NCBI GenBank assembly: GCA_022839625.1 | Contig: JALHJL010000025.1 | Span: forward strand, 1 to 47,871 | Direction: 5' to 3' | Length of the DNA: 47,871 nt | Source of the DNA: Phycisphaerales bacterium | GTDB taxonomy: Bacteria; Planctomycetota; Phycisphaerae; UBA1845; Fen-1342 | Part shown: piece after piece, positions 33,288 to 42,299 of the stretch | Numbering within the stretch: the stretch's first letter is position 1 | Layout: the number at the start of each line of letters is the position of its first letter | Translations under genes and position numbers: made by a program | Notes under the pieces: generated by a model | What the model was told of the DNA's origin: nothing | The model's input: the letters and a program-made list of their open reading frames with translations, nothing else | Databases searched by the model: none

Positions 33288-34157
33288 ATGGCGATGCGGC
33301 GAGCAGGCGGCGTAGCGATCGGAACGTACTGCACGGTACCACTGCTGGTCAGCCTGCTGGCGTACGCGGCGGTGGCCTTCGTGGCATCGTTTGCGCGCGG
33401 CCATGCACAGTCCGACGGCCAGCCGCAGTGGTCGATCGCCATGGAGCGGCAGCAGATTCAGGACGAGCTGTCGGCACTGCGCGACGAGGCTCAGAAGCTG
33501 CGCTGGCTCATCCGTCAGTACGAGGGCACTCCGGCCGACACGGCCGACCAGCAGGAACGTCTGACGGGCCTGCTCGGCGACACCGAAGCCCTGCGGCGCG
33601 AGTCGGCGGCGCTTCAGCAGCGGATCGCGAACCTGACGGCTGAGCTCCACCGTCTTGAGGAGCTGGCGAAGCAGGTGGACGAGGCCCGCCGCACCCGCGA
33701 AGCGGTCGACCAGCAGATCGCGGCGCAGGAAGCGGAACTGGCTCGTTTGCGGGAGCACGAGGCGGCGCTGCAACGACAGATCGATGCGCAGGAACAGGTG
33801 GCGGCGACCCCGGCCGAGGACTGGGTCGGCGGAACGGGGCGTGATGCCCTGTATGTCGAGTGCGAGTTCGGGGGGGCCACCCTGATGCCGCAGCGAGACG
33901 TCCTGAGCCTGGCGCCCGATGACTCCGAGCAACAGCGTCTGCTCAGCGCCGCGCGCGCGAAGCGCCTGGTGATCTTCCTGGTCCGCCCGGACGCGATCCA
34001 CGTCTTTCTCACGTACCGCCGGATCGTGGAGGCGGACAACGCCACGCGCCCCGGAGCTCCGATTGACATCGGCTGGGAGCCAATCGATGCCGAGGTGACG
34101 TTGGAGTACTTGAACGTGGGTGAGAGCCACCGCGTTCGTATCGTCCGGCCAGGGTGA
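33288..34157 (+). CDS. Single-pass coiled-coil membrane protein with FLVRPD/GWEP domain
   Basis: 289 residues. One N-terminal helix ('VPLLVSLLAYAAVAFVASF', about 17-36) is followed by a coiled coil at about 50-180, rich in Glu, Gln, Arg and Ala. The C-terminal domain (about 185-285) contains 'YVECEFGGATLMP', 'LVIFLVRPDAIHVFLTYRRI' and 'IDIGWEPIDAEVTLEY'. The same pattern, a hydrophobic strand, (V/I)xRD-like turn, helix with arginine, then GWEP, recurs in the next protein. I know no named function. The last 4 nt overlap the next gene (GTGA). It is probably inserted in the inner membrane with the coiled coil and domain in the periplasm. Confidence 0.8.
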   Translation: MAMRRAGGVAIGTYCTVPLLVSLLAYAAVAFVASFARGHAQSDGQPQWSIAMERQQIQDELSALRDEAQKLRWLIRQYEGTPADTADQQERLTGLLGDTEALRRESAALQQRIANLTAELHRLEELAKQVDEARRTREAVDQQIAAQEAELARLREHEAALQRQIDAQEQVAATPAEDWVGGTGRDALYVECEFGGATLMPQRDVLSLAPDDSEQQRLLSAARAKRLVIFLVRPDAIHVFLTYRRIVEADNATRPGAPIDIGWEPIDAEVTLEYLNVGESHRVRIVRPG

Positions 34158-35098
34158 AGGCCAGAGCTATGCCAGTTGTCCGTGCCCCATCGCCGTTGTC
34201 CAACATGATGACCTCGGTGCTGGACCTCTCGTTTCTGGTGGTCATTTCGTTGATGACCCTGGGCGGAATGCTCTCGCTGATGCAGCGGTTCCACGAACCC
34301 GCGGACGGCGCTGCGGCACCTCTCCCGGACCTGCGCGCCGCGCGGGACGATTGGGGACGGCAGGTCAGCGCGCTGGAACATGCCCTGGATGCCGCCCGCC
34401 GTGCTGCGTGGGCGGCGCAGCGCGCGGCGACGGACGCGGAAAGCGAGATCGCCACGGCAACGCGCGAGCAGGCGCGCGTCGAGGCGCTGCTGCTCGCACT
34501 CCGCGCGCAGCAGGCTGACCTCGAACGGCGGCTTGCGGAGCAGCAGGCGCAAGAGGCGGACTGGCGGACGCTGCTGGAGGTCCTCGGCGAACGCGGCGCC
34601 GAGCGCAGGACCCTGGAACAAGCCCAGCGCGAACTTGTACATCGCGTCGGACGTTTGCAGGAGCGGTTGACGGCCCTGCAAGACCAGACCGAGCGTACGG
34701 CACCCGCGGGCGGCGGCGAGTGGGTCCAGCGGGCGGAGGGCCGCCGCATCGACGTGCTCGTGGCGCGCGGCGCCGTCTTCCCCTGGGAGGCCCAGCATCG
34801 CTACGTGGAGCAGACGCGCGTCGACGGGGGCGTGCTCGTGAAGCCGTCGGGGCCGGGCCTGACCGTGGAGCAGGCTCTGGCGCCGGGTTCGGCGCTCCTG
34901 GTCGAGCTGGGTCGGCAGCCCGGCGGTCAGAAACAGTGGGTCTTCTGCATCGTGGATCGCGATTCATTTGCGGCGTTCCGCGCGCTGCGCCAGGGGTTGA
35001 CCGCTCGGAGGACTGCCGTCGGCTGGGAGCCGATGACGCAGGACGGCGCCCTGTTCGGTCCCGGCGGGCGTGAGGTGGGTCCGCACGGAAGACGGTAG
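34154..35098 (+). CDS. ExbD/TolR-like coiled-coil membrane protein
   Basis: 314 residues; GTG start at 34154 overlapping the previous stop by 4 nt. The N-terminal helix 'MMTSVLDLSFLVVISLMTL' has D24 at the start of the membrane span, the position of the proton-binding aspartate of ExbD/TolR. A coiled coil (about 55-180) follows, then a C-terminal domain with 'RRIDVLVARGAVFPWE', 'QWVFCIVDRDSFAAFRALRQ' and 'AVGWEPMTQDGALF', a paralogue of the domain in the preceding protein. The pair, with the channel protein upstream, makes a complete engine core. Unlike MotB or ZorB it has no OmpA domain, so anchoring to the wall would need another element. Confidence 0.82.
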   Translation: MKARAMPVVRAPSPLSNMMTSVLDLSFLVVISLMTLGGMLSLMQRFHEPADGAAAPLPDLRAARDDWGRQVSALEHALDAARRAAWAAQRAATDAESEIATATREQARVEALLLALRAQQADLERRLAEQQAQEADWRTLLEVLGERGAERRTLEQAQRELVHRVGRLQERLTALQDQTERTAPAGGGEWVQRAEGRRIDVLVARGAVFPWEAQHRYVEQTRVDGGVLVKPSGPGLTVEQALAPGSALLVELGRQPGGQKQWVFCIVDRDSFAAFRALRQGLTARRTAVGWEPMTQDGALFGPGGREVGPHGRR

Positions 35099-35197
35099 GA
35101 GCGCCGGAGATTGTTGTGCGTTCTGCGCAAGCGCGCACGTGGATTGTGGACAAATGCCGCGCGAGATTGTGAAGCATTGCATGCGAAGGAGAACGCG

Positions 35198-37063
35198 ATG
35201 AGACGCAGGGCGGTTTGGTGGGCGATTGTCGCTGCAACGGTTTTCTGCGGCCAGGGGATCGCGCAGACCGGGGACGAGCCGCCACGGAGTGACGGCCCAG
35301 CGATCTCATGGAACCTCAAGGTAGCACCTACTCCGGGACACACCGGGAACGTTCTGCTGCGACCCGACGGGCAGCTTCACGAGGGGCCGGGCCAGACCGG
35401 GCTGGACGAAGCGGTCAACCACTGGCACCCGCGCGACCTCAAGACGGGCGAGCTCGAGCAGCCCGGCATACCGCTGGACAAGAACGGCGGGCCAATTCGG
35501 GAAGCCGACAGGGTACGAGCCGGCGTTAGTCCCTCGACCCAAGCGGCGACGCCCGACCGCCAACCATCCGAGGAGTTGCTGCGTCGGTGGACCGCGTCCG
35601 TCACGCCACCGGTTGAAGCTGCGCTGCTCGCGCAGCGCTGGGAGAGGTTGACCGAATCCCTGGTGGCGCCGGAGGAAGCCCTGCTTTCTCCGGTAATCCG
35701 GCTGTTGTTGGGGCATGCTTGTCTGGCACTCAACCGGAACAACGAGTCGTTTGCACTCCTGCTGAGCTCGTCGGCCGCGGAGATCGACCGAGACGCGTGG
35801 CGCCGTTGGACGTCAGACTTCATGGCACGCCACCCGGACAACCCGGTCGCCTTGTACGTTTCAGCCGACGCGCACGCACGCTGCGGCGAGTGGGAAGCTG
35901 CGCTGCCGCTCTTGAACCGCGCCCTGGAGCAGGCGGACGACTTCGCATTGGCCCTGGACGCCAGGGCGGTCGTCTACGCCGCGCTGGAGCAATGGGACGC
36001 CGCCAAGCGGGACCTCTGGCAGTTGACCGAGCGCGCCCCGGAGTTCGTGGACGGACATCTGAGTCTTGGGACGCTGTGGGTGCAGCGCAGGGCGCCGGAG
36101 GGCGCGCGGGCCGCCTTCGAGGCGGCCTTGAAGCTGCAACCGCAGTCTTTCCTTGGGTTGAATGGGCGGGCCTGCGCCGCGTTCGGCCAGGGGCGCTGGG
36201 ACGCCGCGGGAGCCGACTTCGCGGCCGCGGCCCGGCTGATGGTGGATCCCTTTCCCGCCGGGAACCTTCGCGCGGTGGCCGTGGCTGCCGAAGACTGCCA
36301 GCTACCGGACCAGCAGGCAGCGCCTGAGTTCCGCGTTGCGGACTTCTTCGACTGGGATGCGCTGCGGGAATTGACTCGGCGACCCGAGGACTTGATGCGT
36401 GTCATTCTCGGAGGTTCGGAGCTCCCTCTCGAACCAACGGATGGCGTGATCGCACGCCTCAATGATGGGCTGAAGCAATCCGATTTGTTTGACCGCCATA
36501 GACACCGTCTGAACTTGGAGGCAGCGGGCGCCGAGCTGGGCGCCCTGATTGAGAGGACCGCGGCGCTTCGCCGCAAGCCATACAGTGAGCTTGGAACAGA
36601 GGACCAGCTCAGTATCCGGGCGTTCAACCGCTTGCTCATCGAGCTGACATACCCCGTTCTGATTGCCTCGCACCGACAGCGTGATCCCGGCATGCAACTG
36701 ACGATGAAGGCCGGGCTGATGGACATGCATGCCCACCGGCAGACGCTCAGCACACCCGAAATCAGGGCGGGTCAGCACCGAATTGACCACATGTGGCGGC
36801 CCCTCGCGGATGCGGCGTCGATGATTCCGCTGGCGGGCCCTGCCCTCAGCAACCAGGTGAACCGGCACCTGGATCAAGCGACTCGCTTCAATAACATGGC
36901 TCTCGCGGGGCGCGGGATTCCAGAACACCAGCGCATGCCGGGCGGTGTCTCGGCCGACTTGAGAAGGGCCTACGTGGATCGTGGGAACTGGCCCGTGGGA
37001 GCACCTTTCGGCCTCGCCTATGTTGTGGATCGCCCGGAAGACTCCCGGTCGAGCAAGAGGTGA
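35198..37063 (+). CDS. Secreted TPR protein
   Basis: 621 residues from the ATG at 35198, preceded by AAGGAG. The signal peptide ends near 'FCGQGIAQ'. Residues about 60-140 are low in recognisable structure. Residues about 165-350 hold four to five TPR-like units, for example 'ALYVSADAHARCGEWEAALPLLNRAL' in part and 'GHLSLGTLWVQRRAPEGARAAFEAAL' in part. The C-terminal 250 residues are helical with no known motif and include 'MDMHAHRQTLSTPEIRAGQH'. TPRs suggest a periplasmic scaffold. It follows the engine genes by 99 nt, and the next gene begins 4 nt after its stop. Confidence 0.75.
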   Translation: MRRRAVWWAIVAATVFCGQGIAQTGDEPPRSDGPAISWNLKVAPTPGHTGNVLLRPDGQLHEGPGQTGLDEAVNHWHPRDLKTGELEQPGIPLDKNGGPIREADRVRAGVSPSTQAATPDRQPSEELLRRWTASVTPPVEAALLAQRWERLTESLVAPEEALLSPVIRLLLGHACLALNRNNESFALLLSSSAAEIDRDAWRRWTSDFMARHPDNPVALYVSADAHARCGEWEAALPLLNRALEQADDFALALDARAVVYAALEQWDAAKRDLWQLTERAPEFVDGHLSLGTLWVQRRAPEGARAAFEAALKLQPQSFLGLNGRACAAFGQGRWDAAGADFAAAARLMVDPFPAGNLRAVAVAAEDCQLPDQQAAPEFRVADFFDWDALRELTRRPEDLMRVILGGSELPLEPTDGVIARLNDGLKQSDLFDRHRHRLNLEAAGAELGALIERTAALRRKPYSELGTEDQLSIRAFNRLLIELTYPVLIASHRQRDPGMQLTMKAGLMDMHAHRQTLSTPEIRAGQHRIDHMWRPLADAASMIPLAGPALSNQVNRHLDQATRFNNMALAGRGIPEHQRMPGGVSADLRRAYVDRGNWPVGAPFGLAYVVDRPEDSRSSKR

Positions 37064-37067
37064 CGTG

Positions 37068-40000
37068 ATGCTCCCTGTGAGGGCGATCGTACTCCTCGCG
37101 CTGATGGGGGCGGGACGGGCCGCCGCGGCCGATGTCGGTCCCGTCCTCGCCTACTCACTCGGCTGCGCTGCGGACCAGCTCGCCCGTGGCCTGCGCACGC
37201 CTGAGTTGATGGACCTGGCCGGCATCAACATCATTGGCGGCGTGGTGTACGACGATCAACGGCGTGACGTCATTCTCGTCGGGCGTCATGCACCCACCAT
37301 CGCCCCCGTGACGCTGGACGACTTGGCGGTCGCGCTGCGCGCCATGTTGAAGCACCGTGTGGCCCCCGTGGTGAGCATCGATCCGACCGAGGAAAGCCCG
37401 CGGACGGGCCTGCAGAGTGTGCGGTTTGAGGGTGGGATCGCCGACACGCAGTATGGAAGAGACCTGCTCGAGGCGGACATCCTCCTCAAGAAGATCAGCC
37501 TCGGGCTGACGGAATCCGGAACGCCGGCCGCCAAATCCTATGTGGACGTTTGCGTCGAGCGGCTAAGCGAGCAGGAGGAGGCCGTCGAACGCGTGATCGG
37601 CAGCCGATTCTGGTTCCGTGTCTCCGGCGAGGCCGCCTTGGTCGAATTGACCCGGGTGTGCGCTATTCGTGCGCTGCCACTGGAGGTGCACACGGAGGTC
37701 GTTCAGGTCGCCGCCGGCGGACCGGGCGCCGAGGAACCCGGGCACCTGCGCAACGAATACGGCGACTCCTTTGCGCAAGCGCTAACCGACAACATCGCCG
37801 ATCTCAGCGCTCGCCATCCCGCCCTCGCCAGACTGCGCGTGCTCCTCAGCCTCGCTGCGGTGGCCCAGGGCATCGGGCATCTGGCTACCCCGGACGACCT
37901 CCGGTACTGGCTCGATGAATACCCGGTCAGCCAGGTACGGACACCGCGCGAGTACTCCTTTCACCGCGAAAACCGGACCTACCAGAGCCGCGCGGGTGCG
38001 AGCTGCTGCGTCGAGGTGTGCGGCGGAGTCCGACTGGACCCTATCGTGCGGAGTCTGCAGGCCGGCGAACTGGAGTTGCTGCCGAAAGTCGTCATCGACT
38101 CGCGTCCCGCTACCGACGCGCTTGTCTGGCGTGTTCCCATCGACGCCTGGGAGATTCGCTGGGCTGTAGGGCTGACGCCGGCGACCGGGGCCCCGGGTAG
38201 CCGCGAGCCCGCATTGCCCGGGCCGCCAGGCTGCTATCTCGCAGCACGGGCGGGTCCAGCCGAGACAATCGCACGAACCGACCCGAACTTCGAACGCGCC
38301 TTCGTCGGATCCTCTCTGCCGCCGCCGGTGTCTCCGATACGTTTCACAACGCACAGATTCCTCCCTTGGCAAGGCGCCCCCGGCCAAATCGGCGGCGTGA
38401 TGCTCTGCAACACCGCCAGGGTCGAAGGGCTCGACGGCACCGCGGTCGCCGGGGCCGCGGTCGATCCCGTGACGGGCAGCTTCAACCTCCTGCTACAGGG
38501 CCAGGACGTGCCCGTCCGCGACGCCGACCTCCGCAAGTTCGTCACCGCCCTCTGGGCCGTGTATTTCGGCCAGGAAGACCCCGGCCTCAGCATCGATCCG
38601 ATCTGGGAGCCCGCGGCCGACGGTCAGGCCGAACTCTCCGAACGACAACTGGTCCGGCTCATCGGGAACATCGCCGACACCCACCTCGCGAAAGTCCTGC
38701 TCGACGCCGACTACTACATGAAGCGCTGCGCCGTGGGCATCGAGCAGCCGCCCATTCCGGGCTTCCAGAGCGTGGACGACCTTACCGCTCATACCGGCAT
38801 CCACGTGCGCGGGGCCAGCCGCCGGTTCTGGTTCGTACCCGAGGACATGTCGTTCCGCCTGGGCGGCGGCGCCCTCGTGTTCGACGGCGGACGCGTGACC
38901 GTGAAGACCACGTACGCCGACCTGGACGACCAGTCCGAGCAGCGCGAGCCGGCGGACGAACGGTTCGCGCAGTTCTGGACGGACCACTACTGGGAATTCG
39001 CCGCCGTCAATCCCGTGTACGAGGAACTCTATGAGTACGCCCGCCTGACGGCCCTTGCCAAGTACCTCAAGCAGAGCGGGGCCAGCTTGCAGTGGTTTCT
39101 CATGGCCAACCGGCACCTGGTGCTTCAGGCCCCGATCCCGGGCACGGTGCCCACGCTTCGCACCCGCTCGCGCGTGTTGGAGGGCACGCAGTGGAGCGGC
39201 GGCGTCAAGCTGGCGGTGGACATGTCCCGTGAGCAACCGGGACGCTACATCCTGGACGACGCGGCGGCGCGGGCGATGGAACGCGAGCTCGCCCGCCGAA
39301 TCGCCGGCGGCGCGCAGCCCGAGCCACCCGGCGCTCGTCGCAGCGTTGACTACTCCACACTGGCTGGCAAGAGCTTCACCGCACGTCTGCCGGAGAGTTC
39401 CTACACCGTTGTGCCCGTACACGGTCTGACGGCCGGTACCGGCCCCGGGGGAGTCACCTACCACACGGACCTCGCTGCCCGCACCAACGGCGAGCCCGGC
39501 CTCGAGCTGATCCGCGTCAACCGCCCCGGCCGAACGGACGGCGGCCTGGGCAAGTGCTGGGACCTCTACCGCCCTTATGCCCTGGAGCCGGCGGACGACC
39601 GCATGGTCAAGCTCACCGCTGTGCCCGTGCTCACGGCGGCCGATCAAGTCGGCCGGGCGGACTTGTACGTCCCGGAGCGCATGCGCGTCATCGACCGCTT
39701 GAGCGACGCCCAGGAGGTGTTGACCTATGACCCGAGCCGGTACGACACGGTCGCCTGGGTGCCGGCGGGCAGCACCGGTCGCCTCGAGGCCTTGACCTGC
39801 CTCAGCGACGGTTCGTTCGTGCTCGCGGAGAAGAGCGGGTGTCGCTTCCGCTTCGATCCCCAGGGACGGCTGACCCACCTGCTGTTCTCCGCCGACCACA
39901 GCGTCTGCTACTCCTACGACGGCCACCGGATCGCGGCCGTGACGGATGCCTTTGGCAACCGCGTCGAGCTGCGCAGCGATGACGCCGGGCGAGTGACGCG

Positions 40001-40274
40001 CGCGACGCTGGGTGCGAGCCACGTGGACTACGTCTATCGGGGCGACGAATTGGCGCTGGTCAAGTACCCCGACGGCCGGCGCGTCGCGATGATCTACGAC
40101 GCGGACGGCGCGCTCCGCGAGACCGTCTGTAAGCTCCCCACGGCCGCTGCGCACGAAACCGACGAGTTCGATGCGATCGCGACGGAGACGCCGGCGGACA
40201 GCGGCCGCCGGCAGGAGCGCACCGAGGATTCCGCCGCGTCCGCGAGGGCGACCCTCCGGCGCGCCGTACCTTGA
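37068..40274 (+). CDS. Large exported protein with duplicated domain and YD (RHS-type) repeats
   Basis: 1068 residues; ATG at 37068 with AGAGG 7 nt upstream. An export signal ends near 'AGRAAAADVG'. A domain of about 215 residues appears twice (about 53-270 and 458-670): each copy has an 'SIDP' segment, an 'IADT' segment followed by an (L/E)ADxxxK helix, and an 'RFWF' segment. I think it resembles DUF1598 of planctomycetes, from memory. Near the C-terminus (about 905-1020) there are YD repeats such as 'VCYSYDGHRIAAVTDAFGNR' and 'RRVAMIYDADGALRE'. There is no RHS core-toxin ending; the protein stops about 50 residues later. It may be a surface or periplasmic structural protein. The role is not established. 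Confidence 0.75.
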   Translation: MLPVRAIVLLALMGAGRAAAADVGPVLAYSLGCAADQLARGLRTPELMDLAGINIIGGVVYDDQRRDVILVGRHAPTIAPVTLDDLAVALRAMLKHRVAPVVSIDPTEESPRTGLQSVRFEGGIADTQYGRDLLEADILLKKISLGLTESGTPAAKSYVDVCVERLSEQEEAVERVIGSRFWFRVSGEAALVELTRVCAIRALPLEVHTEVVQVAAGGPGAEEPGHLRNEYGDSFAQALTDNIADLSARHPALARLRVLLSLAAVAQGIGHLATPDDLRYWLDEYPVSQVRTPREYSFHRENRTYQSRAGASCCVEVCGGVRLDPIVRSLQAGELELLPKVVIDSRPATDALVWRVPIDAWEIRWAVGLTPATGAPGSREPALPGPPGCYLAARAGPAETIARTDPNFERAFVGSSLPPPVSPIRFTTHRFLPWQGAPGQIGGVMLCNTARVEGLDGTAVAGAAVDPVTGSFNLLLQGQDVPVRDADLRKFVTALWAVYFGQEDPGLSIDPIWEPAADGQAELSERQLVRLIGNIADTHLAKVLLDADYYMKRCAVGIEQPPIPGFQSVDDLTAHTGIHVRGASRRFWFVPEDMSFRLGGGALVFDGGRVTVKTTYADLDDQSEQREPADERFAQFWTDHYWEFAAVNPVYEELYEYARLTALAKYLKQSGASLQWFLMANRHLVLQAPIPGTVPTLRTRSRVLEGTQWSGGVKLAVDMSREQPGRYILDDAAARAMERELARRIAGGAQPEPPGARRSVDYSTLAGKSFTARLPESSYTVVPVHGLTAGTGPGGVTYHTDLAARTNGEPGLELIRVNRPGRTDGGLGKCWDLYRPYALEPADDRMVKLTAVPVLTAADQVGRADLYVPERMRVIDRLSDAQEVLTYDPSRYDTVAWVPAGSTGRLEALTCLSDGSFVLAEKSGCRFRFDPQGRLTHLLFSADHSVCYSYDGHRIAAVTDAFGNRVELRSDDAGRVTRATLGASHVDYVYRGDELALVKYPDGRRVAMIYDADGALRETVCKLPTAAAHETDEFDAIATETPADSGRRQERTEDSAASARATLRRAVP

Positions 40275-40325
40275 GCGGCCCGCCGGCGCTGTCCGAGCAC
40301 GGCGTCGCAGCAACAGGATGTGCCT

Positions 40326-42299
40326 ATGCGTAGCACACTGGGACATTTGTCGGAGGCGGCACGGCCCGCATTACTGGTCATCGCGGTCGTGGCGTTGTTG
40401 CTGGGCGCCTGGGTCGGCTGGTCCTACCTGACCCGCGCGCACCCGGGCGCGCCGTCCACCGCGCCGGCACCACACGCGACCACCGCTGCCGCCGCAACCC
40501 AACCGCTTGCCAAGCCCGGCTCCCGGCCGGATGCCCCGACGCCCGAACTGGCGGTCGGGCAGAAGCTCCGCGAGGCGCGGCGGCTCCTTGATTCGACTCC
40601 GCCGGACCTGGAAGGGGCGCTGTATCTCCTGGAGCAGGCCGAGTCCCTGGCCAGCGAGGCGGGGGTTCCCTCGACCCGGCCGGACATGCCGACGGCCCAG
40701 GAAGTGCGCAACCGCATTGACACGTACCGCAGCGCGCTGCTCGCGGCGTTGGGCGTGGCGCGGGAGGACTTCAGTGCGGAGGCCGTCGCGGATCGTCTGG
40801 CGGAAGCCCGTGCCGCATGGGACCAACCCGGCATTGCCGAGTGCCTGGCCGAGATCCAGAGGCTTGTCCTCCTCCGCATCTCGCTGGAGCAATCGCAAGG
40901 CCGTCCTGAGGCCGCCGTGGAATTGGCCGCCGAGTTGCAGCGGCTCGCTGTGCTGCCGGATCTGGCGGAACTCATCGGGGCGCTCCAGGCGGCCCAGGCG
41001 GATGCTGGCGCGGCGGGGCGGAACGATGCCCAGCGCAAGGAAATCCTGCTAAGCCAAGCCCGGGAGCTCTACGCCCGCCACGATATCCGCGGGGGGCCCA
41101 CGCCGCGCCGGGCCCCGCGCATAAGGGATGCACTGGAGGAACTCGCCGCCTTGTTGCACGAGGCGGACCTTCTGGCCCCGGAGGACGCGGCGATCGAGGC
41201 CTGGAAGGCGGAGGTTGACGCCTGGCTGTCTGCCGCGCGCGCGGCCCGCAACGTGCAGTTGTCGCTGGCTCCCGACGAGACGGACCTGGTCGGCCTGGTC
41301 GACCTGGAGCGTCTTCGTGCCTGGCCTGCCGCGAGCAGCTTCATCGCCGACTGGTTTGACAGCCCCCAGATCACGGGCCTGACCCGGACGGTCACGACCG
41401 TGTTCAAGAGCCTGGGCGTGCGACCGCTGGGAGCGGCCAGCCTGGCTTGCTTCGGAGCGCGCTGGGAGGGTCCCGGCGGCGGCGCGGCTGCGATCGGCTA
41501 CGCCGCCGATCCGCAGTTCTGGTGTACCGTCGCGACGCACGTACATTGGGCTGAGGCGCTGCGCGCAATTGCGGAGGAACTCGGGGCACGCGATGCCGAG
41601 CCGCGCGGCACGCTGCCGCCGGTCCTCGGTGACGAGCGAAGCCTCGCTCTGGTCGTGGGCGGACGCGGCCGGCCTGCGTCGCCGGCTTCCATGCCCGCGA
41701 CTTCGCCCGCGGGCCACTACCTCGGCCTGGTGAATGGCCTGTGGCTGTTCGAGGAGTCGGCCGAGATCATCGCGCTGACTTCCTGGAACGCGGACTGGCC
41801 GACCCTCCGGGGGGCGGACTCACGGCCGGCCCACCGCGACGACGACGACTCCGCGTGGACTCTGGCGGACCTCGAGCGGCGCGATGAAGATTTGTGGCTG
41901 GCCATTCGCGCCGTGCCCGCACATTGGGAGCAAGCCCTCGGCCTCCCCGGGCTGTCGAAGTCGCGCGGCGTGCTGCTGACCGCCAGCCACACGGCGGGCG
42001 GCGTGCTCGTCGCGGGCAGGTTCGTGCTGCCCGACGCGCGCGCCGCGGCCGAATTCGAGGTCAACCTGCGCGCGGTCCTGTCTGCCGATTCGCCCCCGGC
42101 GTCCGACCCGCACGGACTGCGGCGAATCGTCGCGACGCTGGCGCGCCCAGCGCGCTCGCACGTCGAGGGCAGCGCCGCGTGCATCACCCTCGCCGTACCG
42201 GACGCGCAGCTCGTGGAGCTGTTCGCGGCGCTGCGTGCCGTAGTCATGCCGACCCACGCCGAATACCCCGACCGTTCACACCAAGGGAGACGACCATGA
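40326..42299 (+). CDS. Membrane-anchored helical protein of unknown function
   Basis: 657 residues. One N-terminal helix ('ALLVIAVVALLLGAWVGWSY', about 15-34) is followed by an Ala/Pro/Thr-rich linker (about 38-75). Residues about 80-320 are helical and may be TPR-like. The C-terminal half is mixed, with 'GLVNGLWLFEESAEIIALTS' and 'SRGVLLTASHTAGGVLVAGRF'. I do not recognise a family. The ATG at 40326 is preferred; a GTG 6 nt upstream is in frame. Its last 4 nt overlap the CsgG-like gene (ATGA), indicating co-translation. Probably attached to the inner membrane with the body in the periplasm. Confidence 0.75.
   Translation: MRSTLGHLSEAARPALLVIAVVALLLGAWVGWSYLTRAHPGAPSTAPAPHATTAAAATQPLAKPGSRPDAPTPELAVGQKLREARRLLDSTPPDLEGALYLLEQAESLASEAGVPSTRPDMPTAQEVRNRIDTYRSALLAALGVAREDFSAEAVADRLAEARAAWDQPGIAECLAEIQRLVLLRISLEQSQGRPEAAVELAAELQRLAVLPDLAELIGALQAAQADAGAAGRNDAQRKEILLSQARELYARHDIRGGPTPRRAPRIRDALEELAALLHEADLLAPEDAAIEAWKAEVDAWLSAARAARNVQLSLAPDETDLVGLVDLERLRAWPAASSFIADWFDSPQITGLTRTVTTVFKSLGVRPLGAASLACFGARWEGPGGGAAAIGYAADPQFWCTVATHVHWAEALRAIAEELGARDAEPRGTLPPVLGDERSLALVVGGRGRPASPASMPATSPAGHYLGLVNGLWLFEESAEIIALTSWNADWPTLRGADSRPAHRDDDDSAWTLADLERRDEDLWLAIRAVPAHWEQALGLPGLSKSRGVLLTASHTAGGVLVAGRFVLPDARAAAEFEVNLRAVLSADSPPASDPHGLRRIVATLARPARSHVEGSAACITLAVPDAQLVELFAALRAVVMPTHAEYPDRSHQGRRP

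Noticed and set aside
32112..34130. Minus-strand 672-codon frame opposite the proton-channel genes
   Set aside because: Low-complexity Arg/Gln/Ala/Leu composition, no motif and no ribosome-binding site; the plus-strand genes have clear membrane and coiled-coil features.
32088..35098. Zorya-type anti-phage system
   Set aside because: The channel protein has a ZorA-like coiled-coil tail, but the partner lacks the OmpA domain of ZorB and no ZorC, ZorD or ZorE helicase/nuclease gene is present. Lipoprotein neighbours point to an envelope role.
37068..40274. Polymorphic RHS toxin with immunity gene
   Set aside because: There are only a few YD repeats, no RHS core cleavage motif and no toxin domain, and the next gene is a large membrane-anchored protein rather than a small immunity gene.
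38493..40346. Minus-strand 617-codon frame opposite the duplicated-domain gene
   Set aside because: No recognisable protein features; the plus-strand gene has a signal peptide, a duplicated domain and YD repeats.
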